Part shown: in pieces, positions 1 through 8,982 of the stretch
Layout of the letters: the number at the start of each line of letters is the position of its first letter
How positions within the stretch are numbered: position 1 is the stretch's first letter
Source: JBMFVE01 sp049966155
Lineage (GTDB): Bacteria > Bacteroidota > Ignavibacteria > Kryptoniales > JAKASW01
DNA: 64,000 nt
Reading direction: 5' to 3'
NCBI GenBank assembly: GCA_049966155.1
Contig: JBMFVE010000006.1
Coordinates: forward strand, 1-64,000
Made by a program: the position numbers and the translations under genes
Notes under the pieces: generated by a model
Told to the model about the DNA's origin: nothing
What the model saw: the letters and a program-made list of their open reading frames with translations, nothing else
Database searches by the model: none

Positions 1-211
1 CTTCAATTTCGTCCGCAGAAATAGTTAGTATAAAATCAGTGCTGCCTGGTCCCCGCGTTAGAAAATCTGCTAAATTTGACGGCAATCCATCAGCCTTTAC
101 ATTCCAATTTGTCCCCTGTGGAGGCGAGAAATTAACAGCCTCTGTAACGGTTGTTCCCGAAGCAAGTGGATTTCCATTAATATCTGATATACGAACCATA
201 ACATTTACCAC
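1..211 (-). CDS. Partial Ig-like surface-protein ORF, runs off the left edge
   Basis: On the minus strand a frame is open from position 220 to the window edge and reads like a bacterial Ig-like (Big-type) repeat: VRISDINGNPLASGTTV, then NFSPPQGTNWNV. An in-frame TGA lies at 223-221, so translation could begin only at GTG 211 or ATG 199, and neither has a visible ribosome binding site. The ORF starts in what looks like the middle of an Ig strand and sits only about 70 bases after the stop of the receiver gene. It may be the last gene of the pilus operon with an unusual start, or a 5'-truncated remnant. The domain call is by eye, and the C-terminus lies outside the window. Confidence 0.45.
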   Translation of the reverse strand, partial: MVNVMVRISDINGNPLASGTTVTEAVNFSPPQGTNWNVKADGLPSNLADFLTRGPGSTDFILTISADEIE

Positions 212-283
212 ACCATGGTATCATATTTTTTGATGTCAAGGCGCCTTTTCAAACATTTGATGGTACAACCATAGAACTTTTTT

Positions 284-664
284 TCATCTCCCAAGTGCAC
301 GGTTAATGGAAGTAAGTATATCATCCAGGTCATAGGGTTTGCTGACAAAGTCTGACGCTCCGAGCCGGAGCGATTCAATTGCATTTTTTACATCTGCATA
401 TGCAGTAAGCATGATTACCTTTGTCTCAGGGACCGATTGCTTTACATATTTTAGAACTTCAAACCCGTCGACCCTCGGCATCTTTATGTCAAGAAGAACC
501 ACGTCATATCTTTCGCCTGCTTCTCCCTTCCTTCTAACGATATCAATAGCTTCGTCACCGTCCGATGCACTCTGTACATCAAAACCTTCAGCTTCTAACT
601 CACTGGACAGAAGAAAACGAAGTGATTCCTCATCATCAACAACTAAGATTTTTGGTTTGGACAT
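284..664 (-). CDS. Single-domain response regulator (CheY-like receiver)
   Basis: This 126-residue protein is one receiver domain with no output domain. The acidic pair is D10-D11, the phospho-acceptor is D59 in VVLLDIKMP, the switch threonine is T87 in MLTAYAD, and the conserved lysine is K109 in SKPYD. It would accept phosphate from a histidine kinase and signal through protein-protein contact, as PilG/PilH/CheY proteins do. It starts at ATG with GAGGGGG just upstream and lies 12 bases after the secretin gene as a late gene of the pilus operon, so control of pilus motors is a reasonable inference. No kinase or Che gene is in the window, so its partner is unknown. Confidence 0.93.
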   Translation of the reverse strand: MSKPKILVVDDEESLRFLLSSELEAEGFDVQSASDGDEAIDIVRRKGEAGERYDVVLLDIKMPRVDGFEVLKYVKQSVPETKVIMLTAYADVKNAIESLRLGASDFVSKPYDLDDILTSINRALGR

Positions 665-676
665 TTCCCCCTCTTT

Positions 677-1948
677 TTATTTTCCAGTTGATGGCTCAAG
701 TTGTTTTATCCTTCTCTCAAGTTCCTGGAGTTCTTTATCAAGCGTCTTTTCTGGCTTAGCACCCAGTTTTAAGCGCTGGTCAAAACGTTCTTTCAGGGTT
801 GGAAGTATTGTTGCTTTTAATAGGATTACAAGTTCCTTCTTTTGAATGCTTACCTGATCAGAACCCGTAAGGTACCTGATTCCCAGAACCCACCATGGCA
901 AGTCCTTTAAGATCGGGATACCTTCCCTGTGGGTAGTCTGAGTTGTACTATACAACCCTCCAATTGTAGTTTGCTCACCGTCAAGCAAAAGGACCTTGGT
1001 GGTAGCGTGCTCGGTATTGATGATGGTTCCAGTTTGTGAACTCCCACCAAGTGAACTGTTTGTAAGATCAAGATTAAGGCTCACGAAATCTATGCTGTCC
1101 TGGGTGTAAACTGTAGGTGTAGCATTTATTATTATTCCAGCATTTTGCATTGTTTGGATCGTGTTTCCTGCAAAATCGCGGGTGGTCACAAAAAAGTTCA
1201 CACCTACCTGAATGTTACCTGTCTCTCCTGATCTGACGGTGATCTCTGGGCTTGCCAGGATCTTGCCAAGATCCTCCGATTCGAGAAATCCGAACAGGGC
1301 AGACAGTGTACCAAAGGAATTCCCACCAAGAGATACATTCCCCGCACCGCTTATATTTAGCTGTCCAGGAACACTTCCCCCCGTTGAAGTACCTGGATTA
1401 ATTGTGATATTGGGGGTTGTTCCATCGATTGACCTGATTCCGTTCCAGGTGTTTTGAATAAGAAAGTTGATATTTATGCCCCGGGAACTGAGCTTTGTTA
1501 AATCAGCTTCAAAAAAGACCGCCTGAATATTCACTTCACGTGAGTCGAGCGTAGGCGTGCCTGGGGGCAATGCGGGCTTAGTCTCAACCTTTGGAGCTGG
1601 CTTTTCCGCCGAAGGAACAATTTGAATATAGCTCTCGTACTCTTTGTACCATAGTCCATTTGCACGTAGCACCGCTTCAAGTGCATTTAACCACTGCATC
1701 CGATCAATGTCAACTCCTATTGGATTCGTTCGGTTTTCTGGATCGATAATTATTTTGTTGAGAAATTTTTTGCTGAAACTATTCAGTATTTCCACAGCTT
1801 CATTAAACGGAGTCGTCGATGCCATCGTCACGATTTGTTCTCGTGTGGCGTTTTGCTGTCTCAACTGAGGAGGCAAAGATTGAATTTGTGCCACGCCTAT
1901 CTGTGCGCTAATAACGATGGCCATAGCAAGTAACGATGCTCTCTTCAT
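677..1948 (-). CDS. pilQ: Type IV pilus secretin (PilQ-like, short form)
   Basis: This is the outer-membrane secretin through which the pilus exits. The 423-aa protein has a signal peptide (about residues 1-20, ending VAQ), an STN-like N-domain (about 45-112, including ALEAVLRANGLWYKEY), a Pro-rich linker, and a C-terminal secretin domain (about 185-395). The secretin domain includes LLLDGEQTTIGGLYS and GIPILKDLPWW, the typical late-secretin motif. It is shorter than classical PilQ (about 600-770 aa) and lacks visible AMIN domains and multiple N-domains. It ends in a Lys/Glu-rich helix. AAGGAG precedes the ATG. It lies 12 bases after the PilO/PilP-like gene. The secretin fold is clear; PilQ rather than GspD follows from the neighbours. 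Confidence 0.88.
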   Translation of the reverse strand: MKRASLLAMAIVISAQIGVAQIQSLPPQLRQQNATREQIVTMASTTPFNEAVEILNSFSKKFLNKIIIDPENRTNPIGVDIDRMQWLNALEAVLRANGLWYKEYESYIQIVPSAEKPAPKVETKPALPPGTPTLDSREVNIQAVFFEADLTKLSSRGININFLIQNTWNGIRSIDGTTPNITINPGTSTGGSVPGQLNISGAGNVSLGGNSFGTLSALFGFLESEDLGKILASPEITVRSGETGNIQVGVNFFVTTRDFAGNTIQTMQNAGIIINATPTVYTQDSIDFVSLNLDLTNSSLGGSSQTGTIINTEHATTKVLLLDGEQTTIGGLYSTTQTTHREGIPILKDLPWWVLGIRYLTGSDQVSIQKKELVILLKATILPTLKERFDQRLKLGAKPEKTLDKELQELERRIKQLEPSTGK

Positions 1949-1960
1949 GATGCTCCTTCT

Positions 1961-2845
1961 TTATTTCCCAAATCTTACTTTCAAAACAACCCTATCTATG
2001 ATACCACCCTTATTTAAGGTAAATTCAGCCTCATTGCGACTCGGATTTATTCTTGTCAAATATCCAAGATAAACCTCGTCACCCTCACGCAATATATGAG
2101 TCTTGCCCTTCTCGTCCACAATAAACACTTTGTCTGGCAATACGGCCCGCAGATCAGACCTTTCAACATCTACCAGTCCGCGAATATTGGGCGGAGGTTC
2201 GCTTGATATTAGAGGTTTAAGCGGGTCTGTGCCGGTACGGACAAATTTGTAAAGAGTTAGATCCGGCCCCATTGATGGCGAAGAAATCCCAGCCACTGTT
2301 GAATAGTACGCACGGAGCTCCATGGTAAATGGTATAACAATCTTTGTTCGTTCTTTTGCCTGCTCGCGGTACTCGTGTCCGCTGACGGACAAATCGCTTA
2401 TTTTATAGAGGAGTTTTGCATGCTCTAAGTACCAAATGAATCTAAAAAGGTTATCATAGCTGGTTTCGCCCCTGAGGTTGTAAGTGTTGTAGCCGTACCG
2501 CTTCAGCTGCTTGGCGCCCTGATAGAGCATATCAAATTTTACAAATCCGCTGGCATCCATTATCCTGTTTAAATACGCATATGTTTCTGCAGTTGTGTCA
2601 TTGACGGGAATAACTTTGAATCGATGCTCATATTTATCTTTCATATCAGCAAGCCTGTCCTTGGATTCCTTCAATTCTTTTTCGAGCTGTGGGCGCTGGG
2701 CTATTACAGCATCGTATGTTCCGGCTTCTTTTTGTAACCTGTTTACTTCAGAAGGCTGCTGTATTCTCGTCAGATAAAACCCAACACCAAATATCAAAAT
2801 TAGAAAGCCCGCAAGTACAATTGTGTTTCTGATAGCGTATGACAT
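1961..2845 (-). CDS. PilO-like inner-membrane protein with a PilP/GspC-like C-terminal domain
   Basis: The 294-aa protein has one N-terminal membrane segment (about 6-26), a charged coiled coil (about 33-75), a PilO-type alpha/beta region (about 80-195) and a C-terminal region of about 70 residues. That last region contains KVFIVDEKGKTHILREGDEV and YLGYLTRI, and resembles the PilP/GspC homology-region beta domain that docks on the secretin. PilO normally pairs with PilN in the inner membrane, and PilP is a separate lipoprotein that bridges PilNO to PilQ. Here both roles seem joined in one chain, and no separate pilP is seen between it and pilQ. Neighbours are PilMN upstream (10-base gap) and the secretin downstream. 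The PilP part is assigned by pattern only. Confidence 0.7.
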   Translation of the reverse strand: MSYAIRNTIVLAGFLILIFGVGFYLTRIQQPSEVNRLQKEAGTYDAVIAQRPQLEKELKESKDRLADMKDKYEHRFKVIPVNDTTAETYAYLNRIMDASGFVKFDMLYQGAKQLKRYGYNTYNLRGETSYDNLFRFIWYLEHAKLLYKISDLSVSGHEYREQAKERTKIVIPFTMELRAYYSTVAGISSPSMGPDLTLYKFVRTGTDPLKPLISSEPPPNIRGLVDVERSDLRAVLPDKVFIVDEKGKTHILREGDEVYLGYLTRINPSRNEAEFTLNKGGIIDRVVLKVRFGK

Positions 2846-2855
2846 TTAAGCCTGC

Positions 2856-4388
2856 CTATTTTGAACTATAATACAGATCAATCTGGAAATTGTAAACCTG
2901 CTTCCCTCTAATATCCCCAACGGTGACTTTCCTGAGTACTGAGCCTGGATAAATTTTGGCAAATATTGGAATTCGATTTCTATAAATCGAGAACCCGGAA
3001 ATGGAGTAAGTGTTTTCGTCAATTTGATGCACATCAGTGAGCCACATTGCACCGACTCTCTCAACTGAATTTGAGAGAGATTCAAGCAGTGCCGACCAAC
3101 GCTGTGTGTGAGGCAGCAATGAGTCGAGCACTGAAACAGCTTCAGTATACTTCCCAAATTCTCTTTGAACTCTTGAAATTTGGTCTCTAACAAACTGCAC
3201 TTCTGCAGCCTGGGCTCGTTTTATCTCATTCTCTGCCCGAAGCCTTTTAATCTCTCTGTCGTTTTTAGCAAAATTATAAGTAAAGTACAACGTTGAACTA
3301 AAGACGACAATTGCAAGAATAAGACCATGCCAGGCCAGCTTAAAAACCTTTTGACCTTCCCTGACATATTCCGGGGTAATGTCGGAATTGTAATACTTCT
3401 TTTTGCCTGGATCAATTGCATGAAACCCTGTTGCAATTGGAATTGCAAATTGTGGAACAAGGTCAGCTCCTCCGGGAGGTAAACCCTCCAGATCAGCATT
3501 TTGCAAAGAAAGATAGTCAACGTTGGCTCCCACAAGGAGGGATGAAAGGAACCCTTTTATATCAAAATTCTTGCATTCGCCGCAGAGAATTACCCTGTCA
3601 ATTCGCGGCAAACCAAAATTATCCTGTCCAAGCAGTATTCTGCTGTAAATAGTATTTTGAACGCTAAACGAATCTCCACCCTCATTAATTATAGGAGCAA
3701 TGTTGAAGAAATTTCGTCCCTTCATAAATATCAGCCTTGTGGTTTCAAAACCTACATAAGCTATGACTGATATTTCACTTTCATCAATTTCGTAGTTATT
3801 CTTGACAAGGTTGACAAGTGCAATATCCGAACTTTCAACATGCGCCACCCTTCCCAGCTTCTGGCCAAGGAACTGGCGAACATTTGAGACCAGATCGATT
3901 ATTGGAACTTCGTGCTCTCTTACTATACCCACGTAAGTCCCTTCAACATTTGTTGAAAGGAGAGTAACCTGTTCAGCACTTATACCCGTACGGGTTGCCT
4001 GCAGTTCCTCAACAATTTTCGCTATAACCTTCTCCGGCCTTTGTTTTCCTTCCATTTCTATAGAATGATAAAACAAATAAGGCTCACCAACTGCAATTGC
4101 AAGAGAATGCCTTGCATTTTGATACTTACTCAGCATCCCGGTCAGGACAGTAGTATTTGTCTCTTCCGATTCCTGCGGAACCCCCTGAGATTCAGGCATT
4201 TGAGTAATGTTAATCATCTCAGGCGTCGTACCGATCGCTGAGCCCACTTCTGCACCAACTTCTATTCGTTGAATCAGTTTTCCAGCCTGCAGGTCAAGGA
4301 CTGCAAGCTTCCCCTTCCTCCTTGCAACTTCAGCAACTTTCAAATTGGAACCTTCGGCGTAAATCCCTACTGCTCTGCTTGCAGACAT
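2856..4388 (-). CDS. PilM-PilN fusion protein of the pilus inner-membrane platform
   Basis: Residues 1 to about 325 form an actin-like PilM/FtsA-type region (VGIYAEGSNLKVAEV at the start, SVIAYVGFETTRLIF in the middle). A single membrane segment follows at about 351-370 (LAWHGLILAIVVFSSTLYF), then a coiled coil (about 374-415) and a PilN-like periplasmic domain to residue 510. PilM is normally a separate cytoplasmic protein that binds the short N-terminal tail of PilN; here the two are covalent in a 510-aa chain. The reading frame is continuous, with no sign of an artificial join. GGAG sits six bases before ATG. It is followed after 10 bases by the PilO/PilP-like gene. The operon position supports the assignment; the fusion itself is read from the sequence. 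Confidence 0.8.
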   Translation of the reverse strand: MSASRAVGIYAEGSNLKVAEVARRKGKLAVLDLQAGKLIQRIEVGAEVGSAIGTTPEMINITQMPESQGVPQESEETNTTVLTGMLSKYQNARHSLAIAVGEPYLFYHSIEMEGKQRPEKVIAKIVEELQATRTGISAEQVTLLSTNVEGTYVGIVREHEVPIIDLVSNVRQFLGQKLGRVAHVESSDIALVNLVKNNYEIDESEISVIAYVGFETTRLIFMKGRNFFNIAPIINEGGDSFSVQNTIYSRILLGQDNFGLPRIDRVILCGECKNFDIKGFLSSLLVGANVDYLSLQNADLEGLPPGGADLVPQFAIPIATGFHAIDPGKKKYYNSDITPEYVREGQKVFKLAWHGLILAIVVFSSTLYFTYNFAKNDREIKRLRAENEIKRAQAAEVQFVRDQISRVQREFGKYTEAVSVLDSLLPHTQRWSALLESLSNSVERVGAMWLTDVHQIDENTYSISGFSIYRNRIPIFAKIYPGSVLRKVTVGDIRGKQVYNFQIDLYYSSK

Positions 4389-4412
4389 AGATAGCTCCTT
4401 ATGAAATTAGTT

Positions 4413-5669
4413 TCAGTTGCTAATTGGATTTATTGATAACAGCTGTTCCATACGACGCTTGTTATTGGCATAATTAATAGCGGTTGCTCTGGAAATCCTT
4501 TTTTGCATAAATAACTGCTTAAGATCCTGTTCCATTGTTATCATTCCCAAATTACCGCTTTCAGATATCATTTGATAAATCTCACCTGTGTTTTTATTCT
4601 TTATAGCAGCTCTGACGGAGGGAGTTGCAAGCAAGACCTCTTTCGCCAGCGCTCTCTTACCATCAAGGCTTGGAACAAGCTTTTGAGAAATCACGCACTG
4701 CAGGACATCAGCCAGGCGAAGGCGCACCCTCTCCTGTTCTTCAGAAGGCATCTCGCCTATTATTCTGTCTATGCTTTCAACCGCAGAAGCGGTATGAAGT
4801 GTTGAGTAGACACGGTGACCGCTGTCGGTTACTTCAAGTGCCGTCATTATTGTCTCCGGATCTCTCATTTCACCAATGACCACAATGTCTGGATCCTGCC
4901 TTAATGCTTCAATTGTTCCTTCTTTAAAAGATAATGTATCCTTTCCAACTTCTCTGTGACGTACAATACATTTATCGGATTTATGAACATATTCAATAGG
5001 AGAACCGATAATAATTATCTCACCGTTCACGGTATGGTTATTCATATCAATTATGGAATCAAGTGTTGTACTCTTCCCTGACCCCGTGATACCTGTGACT
5101 AAGGTCAACCCGTCTTTGACGTGCAAAAGACTCAATGTGTTAAGAATGTTTGGGTGAAACCCAAGGGTCTCAATCGGGCGTATTAAATCATTTATAGCTC
5201 TCATGTTGAGTGCAACATCATCCAGATCAAAATACATATCGGCTCTAAATCGATAACTCTTATCATGTTCAATCACGGTATAGGAAAAGTCCAGATTTCG
5301 TTTATCATAAAGAAATTGCCGCTGTCTTTCGGAAAGTATATTTTGAAGTAAAAAACTTGTTTCATCGGATGTGTAGGTACCCCATTCTGTATCAGGTTTC
5401 TTACTCCCGAATATCCTGTACCAAATCATACCTGCAGCTCCATGCCCTCCCAAATCAATATCTGAGGCATTTACCATTTTCATTTTTGTAAGGAACGAAT
5501 CAAAATATCTTCTCAAAAGAGCCCTCTCTCCATCAGGAAGATTTGAGAGGAGATTCCCGATAAATATGTGTCGGTCAATTCCAACAAGGAGTTCAGAAAC
5601 CTGAGAAGAAAGTCCTTTTAGCAGCGATCTGATTTCAGATGGGGGAATTGAGTGGGTAGCCTCAGACAA
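4413..5669 (-). CDS. PilT-like pilus retraction ATPase
   Basis: This is a secretion/pilus ATPase of the PilT branch, expected to power pilus retraction. Walker A is GITGSGKST (193-201), Walker B is DPDIVVIGEMRD (259-270), the His box is STLHT (289-293), and the C-terminus has a PilT-like SVRAAIKN element. The usual Asp-box EDPIE reads GSPIE here (about 222-226), so two normally acidic residues are changed although the final Glu is kept. The N-terminal 100 residues are not recognisable as standard PilT. The start is TTG at 5669, supported by AGGAG seven bases upstream. It lies between pilB and pilMN. It could be a PilU-like accessory motor; I favour a divergent PilT. Confidence 0.85.
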   Translation of the reverse strand: MSEATHSIPPSEIRSLLKGLSSQVSELLVGIDRHIFIGNLLSNLPDGERALLRRYFDSFLTKMKMVNASDIDLGGHGAAGMIWYRIFGSKKPDTEWGTYTSDETSFLLQNILSERQRQFLYDKRNLDFSYTVIEHDKSYRFRADMYFDLDDVALNMRAINDLIRPIETLGFHPNILNTLSLLHVKDGLTLVTGITGSGKSTTLDSIIDMNNHTVNGEIIIIGSPIEYVHKSDKCIVRHREVGKDTLSFKEGTIEALRQDPDIVVIGEMRDPETIMTALEVTDSGHRVYSTLHTASAVESIDRIIGEMPSEEQERVRLRLADVLQCVISQKLVPSLDGKRALAKEVLLATPSVRAAIKNKNTGEIYQMISESGNLGMITMEQDLKQLFMQKRISRATAINYANNKRRMEQLLSINPISN

Positions 5670-5738
5670 ACGTTACTCCTTTCCTGACTCCTTATCATTT
5701 TTTATAGTGCATATCAAACAAAATAAGAGCATCTTATC

Positions 5739-7535
5739 TTATTCCTCTGTTGTTGTAGCCGCTACTTCTTCCATTGTAGTCACACCTTCAAGAATCCTGT
5801 TAATGCCCGCCCTCCTTAAGGTCCACATTCCATCTTTTATAGCCTGCTCTCTGATTTCATCCTCATCTATGTCCGCTCCAGATCTTAGTATGATTCGTTT
5901 AATTTCCCTGGTGAAGTAGAGGGCTTCATGAATTGCAGCTCGGCCCTTGTAACCGGTCCCACCGCATTTCTCACACCCTACGGCTGCATAAATTTTATGA
6001 CTATCTAATTCCTCAGGAGTAAAACCGAACTTGATATATGCGTCTCTGTCAATTTCATGAGGCGGAATTTCTCGCTTACACTGCGAACACAAAGTTCGCA
6101 CCAACCGCTGTGCTACAATAATATTGACTGCACTTGCGAGAAGGAATGGTTCAATACCCATCTTGTAGAGTCGGGCAACAGCGCTCGGTGCATCATTGGT
6201 ATGAAGTGTTGAAAATGTCAGGTGACCTGTGTTTGCAAGTTTTACGGCAATATCAGCTGTCTCACGATCACGGATTTCTCCAACAAGAACTATATCCGGG
6301 TCATGCCTTAGGATAGATCTAATTGCCTGCTCAAAGTTCATTTTTGGCCCGATTCGGAGCTGACGCGCGCCTCGAATGATATATTCAACAGGATCTTCGA
6401 CCGTCAGAACATTTACTGTTGGATCGATGACCTGGTAAAGTGCTGCAACAAGCGTTGTTGACTTTCCGCTTCCTGTTGGTCCAGTGAGAATAACCATCCC
6501 CTGTGGTTTTTTAATAGCTTTGTAAAACGATTCCCGTGCAGGCCCCTGAAGTCCTAACTTTTCAAGATCGGTGATTACCTTCCTGTCATCAAGCACACGA
6601 ATGACTATACTCTCAAACTTGTGCTTGTATTCGCTTGAAACCATAGGAAGGATTGAAACACGAAATCTTATCCAGTGGTCATCTATTTTCCTCTGAATAA
6701 ATGCATCCTGTGCAGATTCACGCTCGAAGCGGTCGGCACCTTTTGACCTATCTTTTATGACTGCAGAAATTGCTTCAGGCAAAACCCCTTCCTGGACATA
6801 CCAGAGCCTCAGATCGCCGTCAATTCTAAAATGAATCTCAGTTCTGCTCCCTTCTTTTGGAACAACATGAATGTCGCTGGCACCCTTTCTAACAGCCTCA
6901 ACAAGCATTCCTTCGACCAGGTTGATAAGAACACTTTTGTTTATTTCAGCCTCAAGCTCCTGTTCATCAATTCCCTCTTCCTCTGCTCCGGTAATTTCAC
7001 CAAGTTCCTCCTGAGTAGTTGATGAAAGGACTTTTAAGAATTCGTTTTCGGGTGGGAAGACTTTATCTATCAGCCCCTGTAAGTCCTTAAGGCGGACATA
7101 AACAACCTCATATCTCTTCGCACCAAAGCTGCGGGCAAGGCGTGGAATCTCTTTATTTGTTGGATCAGCAGCTGCAATAATCAGTCGGTCAGGACGTATC
7201 TCATCATATTTCAGTGGCAGCATTTTAGCAGCAATGATATCATCTCTGATATTATCACCTGACTCGACCAGCTTTTTTATGAATTCAATTCGCTCAGCAT
7301 CTATCACCTCATCTGAGAGATATATCTCTTTGAAGCCATATAGATTTGCAACCTCTCTAAACACAAGGTCATGCTCTACATTAAAATCTGATACCAGGAT
7401 TTGAGCAATTGTACGCCGATTCTGTCCACCCTCAGCATCTTTTCTCCTGATGGCTTGCTCAAGAGTCTCATAGTCTATGATCCCCTTTTTAAGCAATGTA
7501 TATCCAAGTTTATCGGTAATATCTGTATCTGGCAT
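5739..7535 (-). CDS. pilB: Pilus extension ATPase (PilB/GspE family)
   Basis: This hexameric ATPase drives pilus assembly. The 598 residues comprise an MshEN-type N-terminal region (1-160), an acidic linker (about 170-195), the N2 domain with the ASDIHVVP motif (219-226), Walker A TGPTGSGKST (351-360), an intact Asp box VEDPVEY (379-385), Walker B DPDIVLVGEIRD (412-423), the His box STLHT (442-446), and a zinc site of four cysteines (483, 486, 521, 524) that separates PilB/GspE from PilT. All catalytic elements are present, in contrast to the adjacent PilT-like gene. It is preceded by pilC at a gap of about 110 bases and followed by the PilT-like gene after 70 bases. Confidence 0.95.
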   Translation of the reverse strand: MPDTDITDKLGYTLLKKGIIDYETLEQAIRRKDAEGGQNRRTIAQILVSDFNVEHDLVFREVANLYGFKEIYLSDEVIDAERIEFIKKLVESGDNIRDDIIAAKMLPLKYDEIRPDRLIIAAADPTNKEIPRLARSFGAKRYEVVYVRLKDLQGLIDKVFPPENEFLKVLSSTTQEELGEITGAEEEGIDEQELEAEINKSVLINLVEGMLVEAVRKGASDIHVVPKEGSRTEIHFRIDGDLRLWYVQEGVLPEAISAVIKDRSKGADRFERESAQDAFIQRKIDDHWIRFRVSILPMVSSEYKHKFESIVIRVLDDRKVITDLEKLGLQGPARESFYKAIKKPQGMVILTGPTGSGKSTTLVAALYQVIDPTVNVLTVEDPVEYIIRGARQLRIGPKMNFEQAIRSILRHDPDIVLVGEIRDRETADIAVKLANTGHLTFSTLHTNDAPSAVARLYKMGIEPFLLASAVNIIVAQRLVRTLCSQCKREIPPHEIDRDAYIKFGFTPEELDSHKIYAAVGCEKCGGTGYKGRAAIHEALYFTREIKRIILRSGADIDEDEIREQAIKDGMWTLRRAGINRILEGVTTMEEVAATTTEE

Positions 7536-7644
7536 AAATCAGATCAATCCTTCGTTTTCAACTCCATTCAGAGGCAAATTATCACATTTTAGCTCAGATT
7601 TAATCAACTTAGCAGATGAGTTTTGTGAAAAACTAAAAATCATC

Positions 7645-8982
7645 TCACATCCCGGGCTGTTTTGGGTGAATAAGTGCCGACTCGGATGAAACAATTGTCA
7701 AAAGAATCATCACAACCATTATAAATAGTGAAATTATCACCTGTATAAAATCTATGGCATTTTTCAGTTTATATCCGGTCTCCTTCTCGTAATAGTTCGC
7801 CAGCTGGAGAGCCGTATTCTTTACTGTCCCGGTTTCAGCTCCGCTGTGAAATCTTGAAATTGCAGTCTCGGTAAACACTTTAGTGGCAACAAGTGACTCT
7901 GTAAGCCCTTTTCCCTGGGTAACCATCATTGGTATTGCGACCGTTTTTATCTGATGTTCCATATATTTGTTACCACATGCTTCTGCTGCAAGTTTAATCA
8001 CCTCTATATTTTCACCCGAGCCGCTGTAAAGCGCGTAGAAAACCCGACAGAAAATCTCTATGCTCTGCTTGTGAAATAAACTCCCCATTATAGGCATTCT
8101 AATTACATACTTATCCAGAATAAACCTACCTTTTTCAGTTGATGCAAATTTAACAAAGAAGATCACTGCTGAAATGATTAACAATGCAATCCACCAGAAG
8201 TTTGCAGTAAGGAAATGACTTAGCTTCAGGGTAGCTGCAGTCATTGGTGGAACTTCACCTAATTTTGCAAAGAGCTCAGCGGTCTCGGGAAAGATATATG
8301 CAACATAATAGGCGACAGCAATGAATAACACAAATATGGTTACCATTGGCATTATCAGTGCACTCTTTAAATTCTTTTTAAATTCCGCCTGTCGCTCGAG
8401 AAACTTGGCTGTACTTTCATAAATCTCGGCCATATTTCCACTCTTTGACGCAAGTCCGAGCATATGAGCGGTAAACTTCCCAAATACCTTTTCATGCTTC
8501 AGGAATGCCTGTTCGCTGTCCTTTCCCTGTTTAAGATCGTTGTTAATATCCCGCACCGAATCACGGAGCGTTTTGTTTTCAATATCATTTGCAAGGAGCT
8601 GGAGAACTTCATTGTAAGGAAGTTTTTCACGGAGTAAATCGGCACTGACTCTGACAAATGTCACAATCTCAGTTGTGGGAGGCTTTGGTTTGAAATCAAT
8701 TAGATTCCTTTGAACATAAAAAACCTTATAGCCTAACCTTTCCAGTGCCTGCTGAACTTCTTCCTTTGTAAATGCCTTTTGTTCACCCTTTACTGGTTTT
8801 TCGCCATCTTTGCTGACCTTATATATAAAGCTTACACGTGGACGCAGATCTGTTAACTTAAACTGATTCCGTTGTGCGAGTTCCTGCACAATTTTTTTCG
8901 CCTCCGCCTTTGATTCGGCGGAGAAGACTCCCTGAACCATTCGTCCACCTGGCCTTACACCTGTAAACCTAAAGTCAGGCAA
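7645..8982 (-). CDS. pilC: Pilus inner-membrane platform protein (PilC/GspF family)
   Basis: This polytopic inner-membrane protein sits on the PilB/PilT motors and moves pilins in or out of the fibre. It has a roughly 100-residue cytoplasmic N-terminal region, then two T2SSF repeats. Hydrophobic segments are ALIMPMVTIFVLFIAVAYYV, FWWIALLIISAVIFFV and, near the C-terminus, FIQVIISLFIMVVMILLTIV. The GSGENIEVIKLAAEA and GAETGTV stretches are typical of the second repeat. I place the start at TTG 8982, because GGAGGG lies six bases before it; the TTG at 8988 abuts that site. No ATG is available. It is separated from the upstream pilin by 366 bases containing a terminator, so it depends on read-through or its own weak promoter. 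Confidence 0.93.
   Translation of the reverse strand: MPDFRFTGVRPGGRMVQGVFSAESKAEAKKIVQELAQRNQFKLTDLRPRVSFIYKVSKDGEKPVKGEQKAFTKEEVQQALERLGYKVFYVQRNLIDFKPKPPTTEIVTFVRVSADLLREKLPYNEVLQLLANDIENKTLRDSVRDINNDLKQGKDSEQAFLKHEKVFGKFTAHMLGLASKSGNMAEIYESTAKFLERQAEFKKNLKSALIMPMVTIFVLFIAVAYYVAYIFPETAELFAKLGEVPPMTAATLKLSHFLTANFWWIALLIISAVIFFVKFASTEKGRFILDKYVIRMPIMGSLFHKQSIEIFCRVFYALYSGSGENIEVIKLAAEACGNKYMEHQIKTVAIPMMVTQGKGLTESLVATKVFTETAISRFHSGAETGTVKNTALQLANYYEKETGYKLKNAIDFIQVIISLFIMVVMILLTIVSSESALIHPKQPGM

Noticed and set aside
236..260. TTGACA and TATGAT on the minus strand after the receiver gene
   Set aside because: The two boxes are only eight bases apart, too close for a sigma70 promoter.
339..845. 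168-codon plus-strand frame across the receiver and secretin genes
   Set aside because: It is antisense to two recognisable genes, and its Ser/Phe-rich composition is what reverse frames of such genes produce.
2846..3193. Open minus-strand frame of 115 codons overlapping the pilMN gene
   Set aside because: It lies wholly in another frame of the well-supported pilMN gene and shows no domain, signal or ribosome binding site.
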